A DNA stretch of 6,815 bases from CAZHJG01 sp964533425 (GTDB lineage Bacteria; Patescibacteriota; Saccharimonadia; Saccharimonadales; UBA4665). The notes under the pieces were generated by a model, which saw only the letters and a program-made list of their open reading frames with translations, had not been told where the DNA came from and ran no database searches. A program made the translations under genes and the position numbers. The stretch lies in the NCBI GenBank assembly GCA_964533425.1, contig CAZHJG010000041.1, positions 1 to 6,815 on the forward strand, written 5' to 3'. Below are positions 1 to 5,064 of the stretch, one piece after another. The first letter of the stretch is position 1. Each line of letters opens with the position of its first letter.

Positions 1-1
1 C

Positions 2-1012
2 GGCTGGATCTTCAGCATTAACGCCTTGCCGCTCGGCGGTTTTGTAAAGCTGAAGGGTGAGCACGACAGCGACACCGAAAAGGGTAGTTTCGGCGCGGCC
101 ACCACTTGGGCCAAGACCAAGATTATGGCGGCCGGCGTGGGCATGAACCTGCTGGTGGCGCTAGTGCTGCTGAGCATTTTGGCCGTGGTGGGCATGCCAC
201 AGCTCGTACCGAATCAATTCACTGTCAAGCGCGATACGCAACTCGTCTCGCAGAACGTGCTTATCAGTTATGTGGAGCCGAACTCGCCAGCTGAAAAAGC
301 TGGGCTCAAAGCGGAAGACGAAATAACCGATATCAGTCTGCCGGGTTACAGTCCGGTAGCGGTCAACACTGCCGACAAATTGCCGACAGTGACCAAGGAT
401 TTTGCCGGCAAACGAGTAATTGTCTTTTACGAGCGGGCGGGGCAACACCGCGAAACGCAGTTGACGCTGCGCACGGCCAGCGAAGTGAACGCCAGCCTCA
501 AAACCAATAACCCGAAGGGCTATCTAGGCATCTCGCCAACGCAGTTCACCGTGCAGCGTTCGACGTGGTCGGCGCCGCTAGTGGCCGTGGGCCTGAGCGC
601 TCAGGTGACGGCACTAACCTTTCAGGGACTGGGCCATGCGCTAGGTGGCCTTGGCAGCTTGATCGCTGGTGCGGTCACCGGCAATACCACGGCTCGGCAG
701 AACGGACAGGCTTCGGCGACGTCGCAGGTGGCGGGACCAGTGGGGATTTTCGTGATCCTTAAAGACGGCAGTCTACTGGGCTACCAATTCATGCTGTTTA
801 TCATCGCCATCATCTCGTTGACGTTGGCGATTATGAACATCCTGCCTATCCCGGCGCTAGATGGTGGACGGCTGTGGCTGATGCTCGTCACGCGGTGGCT
901 GAAACGGCCGCTGAGCGCCCAGAAGGAAGAACTAATTAACGCTACCGGCTTTGCGGTTTTGATCGGTCTGGTCATTTTGGTGACCATTGTTGATGTGCAG
1001 CGGTTCCTTTAG
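2..1012 (+). CDS. rseP: RseP/RasP-type site-2 zinc metalloprotease (M50), 5' end outside window
   Basis: This is the C-terminal part (336 codons seen) of an M50 intramembrane protease, which cleaves substrates such as anti-sigma factors or leftover signal peptides within the membrane. The frame is open from base 2, so the TTG at 26 is an internal leucine codon and not a start; the HExxH zinc motif must lie just upstream, outside the window. Seen here in order (fragment numbering): the conserved INxLPLGGFVKLKGE loop (about 6-20), a membrane segment (about 40-65) with GVGMN where the family often has GPxxN, a PDZ domain around 88-145 starting at VEPNSPAEKAGL, and near the C-terminus NILPIPALDGG (about 279-289), whose Asp is the third zinc ligand. 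A last hydrophobic helix follows (about 316-330). The family identity is firm; the natural substrate is unknown. It ends in TAG, followed directly by a large palindrome. Confidence 0.93.
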   Translation, partial: GWIFSINALPLGGFVKLKGEHDSDTEKGSFGAATTWAKTKIMAAGVGMNLLVALVLLSILAVVGMPQLVPNQFTVKRDTQLVSQNVLISYVEPNSPAEKAGLKAEDEITDISLPGYSPVAVNTADKLPTVTKDFAGKRVIVFYERAGQHRETQLTLRTASEVNASLKTNNPKGYLGISPTQFTVQRSTWSAPLVAVGLSAQVTALTFQGLGHALGGLGSLIAGAVTGNTTARQNGQASATSQVAGPVGIFVILKDGSLLGYQFMLFIIAIISLTLAIMNILPIPALDGGRLWLMLVTRWLKRPLSAQKEELINATGFAVLIGLVILVTIVDVQRFL

Positions 1013-1014
1013 AA

Positions 1015-1169
1015 TTTTCAATTTGCAATTTGGCAATTTTCATTCAAGATCCAATACTTTAAAATCCAAATTTTCAAACGTTCCGGGGGCTATAACCCAT
1101 GTGAATTTGAAAATTGAGTCTTTGTATATTTGAAAATTGAATGAAAATTGCCAAATTGTAAATTGAAAA
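1015..1169. repeat. Large AT-rich nested palindrome (33-bp arms)
   Basis: The gap between the site-2 protease and the next gene (1013-1210) has no coding signal but holds a striking inverted repeat. The left arm 1015-1047 and the right arm 1137-1169 are reverse complements over 33 positions with one exception (G1025 facing T1159), which would still form a G-U pair in RNA. A second perfect 10-bp stem lies inside (1069-1078 with 1106-1115), and a small GGG/CCC stem (1087-1089 with 1096-1098) caps the structure. The right half also holds the 13-mer ATTTGAAAATTGA twice (1105-1117 and 1128-1140). The element begins two bases after the stop codon and ends about 20 bases before the next promoter. 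It could end transcription, stabilise the 3' end of the upstream mRNA, or be a small non-autonomous mobile element; the sequence does not decide. Confidence 0.85.
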
Positions 1170-1190
1170 CTAACCCCCCACTCCGCTTCT

Positions 1191-1199
1191 TGCTAGAAT
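1191..1199 (+). promoter_or_regulatory. Extended -10 promoter of the CPBP protease gene
   Basis: TGC followed by TAGAAT (hexamer 1194-1199) fits an extended -10 element. By the usual spacing transcription would start near 1206, leaving only about 5 nt before the ATG at 1211, and no Shine-Dalgarno is present. The mRNA is probably leaderless. No convincing -35 box was seen. Similar boxes precede the kinase gene and greA. Confidence 0.55.
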
Positions 1200-1210
1200 G
1201 AAATAGCATT

Positions 1211-2051
1211 ATGCAAACCAAGCCCGAACATTCTGAAGCCGAACCGGCGACTCCTGCCGTTTCCTGGAACCCGTGGTTGGGAGTCGTATTTTTGGTGCTC
1301 GTGTACTACGGTTCGCAGTTTTTCGCCGGCATACTGATCTCTATTTATCCGGCCCTTAGGCATTGGACGTCGGCGCAGGCAAATAACTGGCTCGATAACT
1401 CAGTACCGGCGCAGTTCGTGTTTATTCTGCTGGCCGAGAGCTTTGCCGTCGGTGCCATCTTGCTGTTCATGAGGCATTACAAGCAGCGTTTCAGCGGTAT
1501 TGGGCTAAGAAAGCCGCGCTGGTCCGATCTGGGCTATGGGCTGCTGGCCGCGCCAGTTTACTACATTGTGTATCTGTTAACCGTCGGCGTGGTCAGCCAA
1601 TACGTCAAAGGCCTCAACGTCAATCAGCAGCAACAGATCGGATTTACCAATGTACACGGTGCGGCCCAGCTGATCATGACATTTATCAGCCTGGTTAGAT
1701 CGGAAGAGCGACGTGGAGGGAAAGCGTGTACGTCCNNNNNNNNNNAGCCTGGTTATTCTGCCGCCGATTGCCGAAGAGATCATGGTGCGCGGCTTTTTGT
1801 ATAGCACGCTTAAAAAGGCCATGCCGTTGTTTGGCGCCGTGGTGCTGACCAGCGCTATCTTCGCCAGCGCGCACTTGCCGGAAGGCGGCGCAGCCGGCCC
1901 GCTGTGGATCGGCGCGCTCGATACCTTCGTGCTGAGCCTGTTTTTAATTTATTTGCGTGAAAAAACCAATGGGCTGTGGGCCAGCATGACCTTGCATGCC
2001 GTCAAAAACGGCGTAGCCTTCGTAGCGCTTTTTGTACTACATGTGAAATAA
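1211..2051 (+). CDS. CPBP-family intramembrane glutamic protease, interrupted by an assembly artefact
   Basis: A multi-pass membrane protein of the CPBP (Rce1/CAAX-like, Abi) family. As written the frame breaks at about 1697 because of adapter sequence, ten N and a duplicated end. Joining base 1696 directly to base 1755 removes 58 bases and gives an intact 260-residue protein. In that corrected protein the catalytic motif EExxxR is at E169, E170 and R174 (AEEIMVRG), motif 2 FxxxH at F198-H202 (FASAH), and motif 3 HxxxN at H243-N247. Several hydrophobic helices are visible, including about 21-48, 66-86, 105-130 and 215-230. Bacterial CPBP proteins act in bacteriocin self-immunity, protein maturation or signalling; nothing here picks one. 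The ATG at 1211 is chosen because it follows an extended -10 box closely and gives a normal family N-terminus. The gene is almost certainly functional in the organism. Confidence 0.9.
1697..1735. other. Illumina adapter remnant left in the assembly
   Basis: The stretch opens with AGATCGGAAGAGCG, the exact first 14 bases of the standard Illumina adapter, and continues as an error-rich copy of the rest: AGGGAAAG and GTGTA are kept at the expected offsets with several substitutions between. It ends exactly at the run of N. It is not genomic DNA and should be masked. Confidence 0.95.
1736..1745. other. Assembly gap of ten N (false gap)
   Basis: Ten N join two contig ends. The ten bases after the gap (AGCCTGGTTA, 1746-1755) repeat the ten bases 1688-1697 that run into the adapter. 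The contig ends therefore overlap and no genomic sequence is missing. Collapsing the overlap restores the reading frame. Confidence 0.95.
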
Positions 2052-2060
2052 TGCTATAAA
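2052..2060 (+). promoter_or_regulatory. Extended -10 promoter of the amino-acid kinase gene
   Basis: TGC followed by TATAAA (2055-2060) begins right after the TAA of the CPBP gene. Transcription would start near 2067, giving a leader of about 16 nt. A weak AAGG (2070-2073) lies 9 nt before the ATG at 2083 and may act as ribosome binding site. No -35 box was recognised. Confidence 0.5.
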
Positions 2061-2082
2061 TAGCCTACTAAGGCAGTCGCTT

Positions 2083-2853
2083 ATGAGTGAAGCAGAAGAT
2101 ATTTTAGTTGTTAAATACGGCTCTGGGACGGTCACCAACGGTCAGGGCATGGACGCTGGCTTGGTCGAGGGCTATGTGGCTGAACTCGCCAGCCTACGCG
2201 CGGGGTATCAGATTGTCGTCGTCAGTTCCGGTTCGATTGTCGTCGGTAAAGCACTCTGGGAGTCGGCTCATGGCAGCGAGGCGCCGGCTCCCAGTGACCA
2301 GACATTGGCAACCATAGGCAGCGGGCAGGCCTTCAATGTCTGGCAGCGCGCTTTCCGCGCCCACGGCGTATTAGCTGGCCAGATTCTGGTTACCCATCAC
2401 GAGATGGACGACCAGCTGGAGCGCCCGATGCTGAAGCGGGTGATGGAAGACAGCATGCAGGCCGGCGTCATCAATGTCGTCAACGAGAACGACGCACTCA
2501 GTGACGAGGAGGTCGCCACCTACAAATACGGCGGCGACAACGACGGACTGGCTTCTTACGTGGCGAGGCTGCTCGGTGCCCGGCAGCTCTGCTTAATGAC
2601 AGATATTGACGGCTTGCTTGACGAAAACCGCTCCGTCATACGGGAAGTGCAGTCTGGGGACGAAGCCGAAGCAATACGGCTGGCACGCTATGCCGTTACG
2701 GACGCCCACATCAGCAATGGCGGAATGATTACTAAGGTCGAGGCGGCTTTACGTGCCACGAGGGGTGGTATCGAGGCGCACATTGCGCACGCCGAAGCCG
2801 CTCCTACTGACGTTATCGCTGGCCGGGCCGGCACCCGTTTTATCGCTCAATAG
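2083..2853 (+). CDS. Glutamate 5-kinase-like amino-acid kinase without PUA domain
   Basis: A 256-residue protein of the amino-acid kinase superfamily, closest by eye to glutamate 5-kinase (ProB), which phosphorylates glutamate in the first step of proline synthesis. Motifs: VVKYGSGTVT (9-18, K11 and the glycine loop for phosphate), VVSSGSIVVGK (46-56), VNENDALSDEE (133-143), GGDNDGLAS (150-158, ProB usually FGDND), TDIDGL (173-178) and SNGGMITKVEAA (211-222, ProB GTGGM-TK). The length equals the kinase domain alone; the C-terminal PUA domain found in many ProB proteins is absent. No proA or proC is in the window, so proline synthesis cannot be claimed. Related kinases (isopentenyl phosphate kinase, FomA, UMP kinase) are less likely given the NEND and GDND motifs. 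The gene stands between two putative promoters and 50 bp upstream of proS. Family confidence is high, substrate moderate. Confidence 0.82.
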   Translation: MSEAEDILVVKYGSGTVTNGQGMDAGLVEGYVAELASLRAGYQIVVVSSGSIVVGKALWESAHGSEAPAPSDQTLATIGSGQAFNVWQRAFRAHGVLAGQILVTHHEMDDQLERPMLKRVMEDSMQAGVINVVNENDALSDEEVATYKYGGDNDGLASYVARLLGARQLCLMTDIDGLLDENRSVIREVQSGDEAEAIRLARYAVTDAHISNGGMITKVEAALRATRGGIEAHIAHAEAAPTDVIAGRAGTRFIAQ

Positions 2854-2887
2854 CCGTTTTACGCTCTAAAAAAGCCGCAAAACATAG

Positions 2888-2893
2888 TAGAAT
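2888..2893 (+). promoter_or_regulatory. -10 box of proS, leaderless arrangement
   Basis: TAGAAT sits 10 nt before the ATG at 2904. The expected transcription start is near 2900, leaving about 4 nt of leader. No Shine-Dalgarno or -35 box is visible. The same TAGAAT hexamer stands before the CPBP gene. Confidence 0.45.
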
Positions 2894-2903
2894 ACCCTGA
2901 GTA

Positions 2904-4160
2904 ATGAGACTATCGCAGCTATTCACCAAGACCAGTAAAACCGTACCGGCTGACGAAACGGCCAAGAACGCCCAGCTGCTGATTCAGGCCGGTTTCATTT
3001 ACAAGGTGATGGCCGGGGTGTATGCCTACACGCCGCTTGGTTTGCGGGTGGTCGAGAACATCAAGCAGATCGTGCGCGAAGAGATGAACGCCGTGCAAGG
3101 ACAGGAGCTGATTATGACCAACTTGCAGCACCGCGCACCTTGGGAACGGACCGGCCGCTGGGACGACAAGGTCGTGGACATCTGGTTCAAAACGCATCTC
3201 AAGGATGGTCAGGAAGTCGGGCTGGCTTGGTCGCACGAAGAAGCCATTATCGAAATGATGCGCCAGTACGTCAGCAGCTACAAAGATCTGCCAATCAGCG
3301 TCTATCAGTTCCAGACCAAGCTCCGGAATGAGCTGCGGGCCAAGAGCGGCATCATGCGCGGCCGCGAGTTTGTCATGAAAGACATGTACTCCATGAGCAT
3401 CGACGCCGCGCAGCACGACGCCTACTACAACTCGGTGATTGAAGCCTATAAGAAGGTCTACGATCGCCTCGGTATCGGCCAGGACACGTATGTGACATTC
3501 GCCAGCGGCGGGGCGTTTACCAAGTTCAGCCATGAGTTCCAGACCATTTGCGAGGCCGGCGAAGATGTCATTTATCTGCATCGTGGCAAGAACATGGCGA
3601 TCAACGAGGAAGTGCTCGACGACGAAAGCCTGGCCAAGCTAGGCGTCAAGCGTGAAGAACTCGAAGAAGTTAAGAGTAGCGAAGTTGGCAACGTGTTCAA
3701 TTTCGGCACCGAGAAGTCCGAGCAGATGGATTTCGCCTTCACTAGCGAAGCTGGACAGAAGCAGTTCGTGCATCTGGGGTCGTATGGCATTGGTATCACG
3801 CGGGTGATGGGGGTGATCGCCGAAAAGCTGGCTGACGAAAAAGGGCTGGTTTGGCCGCTTAACATCGCGCCGGCCAAGGTGTATCTGGCGCGGCTCGGCA
3901 GTAGCGATGAAGTCGTCAAGCAAGCCGACGAACTCTACGACCGCTTGACAGCTGATGGTACTGCGGTATTATATGACGACCGAGATATGCGGCCGGGCGA
4001 AAAATTCGCTGACGCTGATCTGCTCGGCATCCCGTACCGCGTCGTAGTAAGCGATAAAACGGCCACCGCGGGTATGTATGAACTTAAAGGGCGTCAAAGC
4101 GACCAACCCGAGCAGGTGACCCCTGAAGAATTAACAAGTAGACTGAATAAAATTAACTAA
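2904..4160 (+). CDS. proS: Prolyl-tRNA synthetase, short form without editing insert
   Basis: Charges tRNA-Pro with proline in the cytoplasm (class II aminoacyl-tRNA synthetase). It has 418 residues against about 570 for the E. coli enzyme. Regions in order: N-terminal class II core with motif 1 about 40-75; the proline-pocket loop WSHEE (109-113), where most relatives have PTxEE; motif 2 about 138-163 (KLRNELRAKSGIMRGREF, ATP-binding R141); GED (219-221); motif 3 GSYGIGITR (292-300, R300); then the anticodon-binding domain from about 321 to the end (VLYDDRDMRPGEKFADADLLGIP). Between GED and motif 3 there are only about 70 residues, so the roughly 180-residue INS domain that removes mischarged alanine is missing, as also known in alphaproteobacterial ProS. 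A separate deacylase would have to edit. The ATG at 2904 gives the normal family N-terminus (RLSQLFTKTSK). It follows the kinase gene closely but seems to have its own promoter. Confidence 0.97.
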   Translation: MRLSQLFTKTSKTVPADETAKNAQLLIQAGFIYKVMAGVYAYTPLGLRVVENIKQIVREEMNAVQGQELIMTNLQHRAPWERTGRWDDKVVDIWFKTHLKDGQEVGLAWSHEEAIIEMMRQYVSSYKDLPISVYQFQTKLRNELRAKSGIMRGREFVMKDMYSMSIDAAQHDAYYNSVIEAYKKVYDRLGIGQDTYVTFASGGAFTKFSHEFQTICEAGEDVIYLHRGKNMAINEEVLDDESLAKLGVKREELEEVKSSEVGNVFNFGTEKSEQMDFAFTSEAGQKQFVHLGSYGIGITRVMGVIAEKLADEKGLVWPLNIAPAKVYLARLGSSDEVVKQADELYDRLTADGTAVLYDDRDMRPGEKFADADLLGIPYRVVVSDKTATAGMYELKGRQSDQPEQVTPEELTSRLNKIN

Positions 4161-4164
4161 AGTT

Positions 4165-4173
4165 TGCTATAAT
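4165..4173 (+). promoter_or_regulatory. Consensus extended -10 promoter of greA
   Basis: TGCTATAAT is a perfect extended -10 (TGn + TATAAT, hexamer 4168-4173), placed 4 bases after the proS stop. The expected start is near 4180, giving a leader of about 74 nt before greA, the longest in the window. No good -35 box is seen, as is common for extended -10 promoters. Confidence 0.7.
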
Positions 4174-4192
4174 ATAGCCAACTCATTCCAAT

Positions 4193-4216
4193 TTGACCAA
4201 GAAACTTGACCAAGAA
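4193..4216. repeat. Direct repeat of an 11-mer in the greA leader
   Basis: TTGACCAAGAA occurs at 4193-4203 and again at 4206-4216, separated by two bases (13-bp period). It lies inside the predicted greA leader, downstream of the -10 box. It could bind a protein or be a simple local duplication. Confidence 0.7.
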
Positions 4217-4239
4217 CAGGCGAGAGTAATTAAGGAGTT

Positions 4240-4246
4240 AAGGAGG
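4240..4246 (+). promoter_or_regulatory. Strong Shine-Dalgarno site of greA
   Basis: AAGGAGG stands 7 nt before the ATG at 4254, a near-perfect match to the anti-Shine-Dalgarno. A second AAGGAG lies just upstream (4232-4237). It fixes the greA start and contrasts with the genes here that lack any such site. Confidence 0.85.
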
Positions 4247-4253
4247 GAGTGCC

Positions 4254-4712
4254 ATGAAGAAATTATTTCGACTGACACAGGCAGGCGTTGACGAGCTCAG
4301 CGCTGAGCTTCAGACACTGACCGCCAAGCGGGCAGGCATCGCTGAAGCTATTAAGAATGCCCGCGAACTCGGTGACCTCACCGAGAATGCCGAATATCAG
4401 TCAGCCCGCGCCGAGCAGGACCGCAATGAAAGCCGGATTTCGGAGATTGAGAACATCTTGCTGAACGTGGAAATCATCAAAAAGCCTCGCGGCGACAGCA
4501 AGGTGCAGCTGGGCTCGTCGGTGAAGCTGAAGGGCGACGGCAAGGCCAAGGAATTCCAAGTGGTCGGCACAGTTGAGGCCGATCCATTGAACGGCAAAAT
4601 CAGCGACGAATCACCGATCGGCCAGGCGCTGCTCGGCAAGAAGGTGGGCGACAAAGTAGACATCGTCACGCCGGCCGACACCACTACCTACAAAGTTGTC
4701 GACATTTCATAA
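4254..4712 (+). CDS. greA: Transcription elongation factor GreA
   Basis: GreA enters the secondary channel of RNA polymerase and triggers cleavage of the 3' end of backtracked RNA so that elongation can resume. The protein has 152 residues, within the usual 150-160. Residues 1-75 form the antiparallel coiled coil with the conserved tip ARELGDLTENAEYQSARAEQ (36-55); the acidic tip residues D41 and E44, which position the catalytic magnesium, are present. The C-terminal FKBP-like domain (about 85-152) shows VQLGSSVKL, VVGTVEADP, SDESPIGQALLGK and GDKVDIVTP. A strong Shine-Dalgarno supports the ATG. It lies 93 bp after proS with its own consensus promoter. Two unknown reading frames separate it from lysS; greA next to lysS is a neighbourhood also known in clostridia. 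Confidence 0.97.
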   Translation: MKKLFRLTQAGVDELSAELQTLTAKRAGIAEAIKNARELGDLTENAEYQSARAEQDRNESRISEIENILLNVEIIKKPRGDSKVQLGSSVKLKGDGKAKEFQVVGTVEADPLNGKISDESPIGQALLGKKVGDKVDIVTPADTTTYKVVDIS

Positions 4713-4752
4713 CGGCATATCTCCAGCCAAATAACTCATGCTTGCAAAAAAG

Positions 4753-4758
4753 TATCTA
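4753..4758 (+). promoter_or_regulatory. Possible weak -10 box upstream of the first unknown gene
   Basis: TATCTA lies 36 nt before the ATG at 4795. It is flanked by two near-identical boxes, ATGCTTGCA (4738-4746) and ATGCGTGCA (4758-4766), whose starts are 20 bp apart. No -35 box is clear, so the call is weak. Confidence 0.25.
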
Positions 4759-4783
4759 TGCGTGCACATTAGATGGATCACAT

Positions 4784-4789
4784 GAGGAG
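4784..4789 (+). promoter_or_regulatory. Shine-Dalgarno site of the first unknown gene
   Basis: GAGGAG stands 5 nt before the ATG at 4795. It is the main evidence that the reading frame starting there is translated and that this ATG, not an upstream one, is the start. Confidence 0.65.
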
Positions 4790-4794
4790 AAACT

Positions 4795-5064
4795 ATGGCA
4801 CACCACGAAAGCTCACGTTTGCACGAAAGAGAAGACATTCTCGCTCTGGGCCTGAGAATAGCCAGCATCAGAGGCGCACTCGACAGTGTTATCGCGCTTG
4901 GCTCTGCCTTTGGCATCAAAGACAGGGTCAAGAGCCAGCAAATAACGCTGAACGAGCCGGAACTATCGTACAGAGAAACATTTCACTCCGTGTGGCGCTT
5001 TTCTAAAGTCCATGGATTGTTCTTGAGGATGGGCAAACGGCTACGCCTAAGGTCGGGGTGGTAG
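4795..5064 (+). CDS. Hypothetical protein, possibly the first part of a frameshifted gene
   Basis: An 89-residue frame with a good Shine-Dalgarno and a convincing ATG. I do not recognise the family. The N-terminal 45 residues look mostly helical (EREDILALGLRIASIRGALDSVIALGSAFG), followed by a charged stretch. After about residue 71 (base 5007) the product turns very basic (LRMGKRLRLRSGW) and looks less like natural protein, while the frame one base back is open from 5007 and gives SPWIVLEDGQTATPKVGVVERV, a more protein-like sequence leading into the next frame. One missing base near the AAA at 5005-5007 would make a single protein of about 206 residues. Arginine is often AGA here (4 of the first 75 codons), unlike the CGC-rich housekeeping genes. 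It may be a recent or fast-evolving gene. No membrane segment or signal peptide is evident. Confidence 0.55.
   Translation: MAHHESSRLHEREDILALGLRIASIRGALDSVIALGSAFGIKDRVKSQQITLNEPELSYRETFHSVWRFSKVHGLFLRMGKRLRLRSGW

Noticed and set aside
1577..1822. Open frames running through the ten N on both strands
   Set aside because: They exist only because of adapter sequence and placeholder bases, which are not genomic.
2854..2903. Possible terminator after the kinase gene
   Set aside because: GTTTTaCG (2856-2863) can pair with CGcAAAAC (2876-2883), but the stem is weak and broken and no T-run follows; it also overlaps the proS -10 region.
2919..3581. A 220-codon open frame on the minus strand opposite proS
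   Set aside because: It lies fully inside the clear proS gene, has no recognisable domain, and arises from the codon pattern of proS on the other strand.
4193..4234. TTGACC words in the greA leader as -35 boxes of a second promoter
   Set aside because: At a 17-bp spacing no -10-like hexamer is present after either copy (the nearest, TAATTA at 4227, sits at 15 bp), and the TGCTATAAT upstream is much stronger.
4773..5006. A 77-codon + strand open frame overlapping the first unknown gene
   Set aside because: It is in another frame from the 4795 gene and lacks a ribosome binding site, while the 4795 frame has GAGGAG at the right spacing. Its composition is that of a shifted reading.
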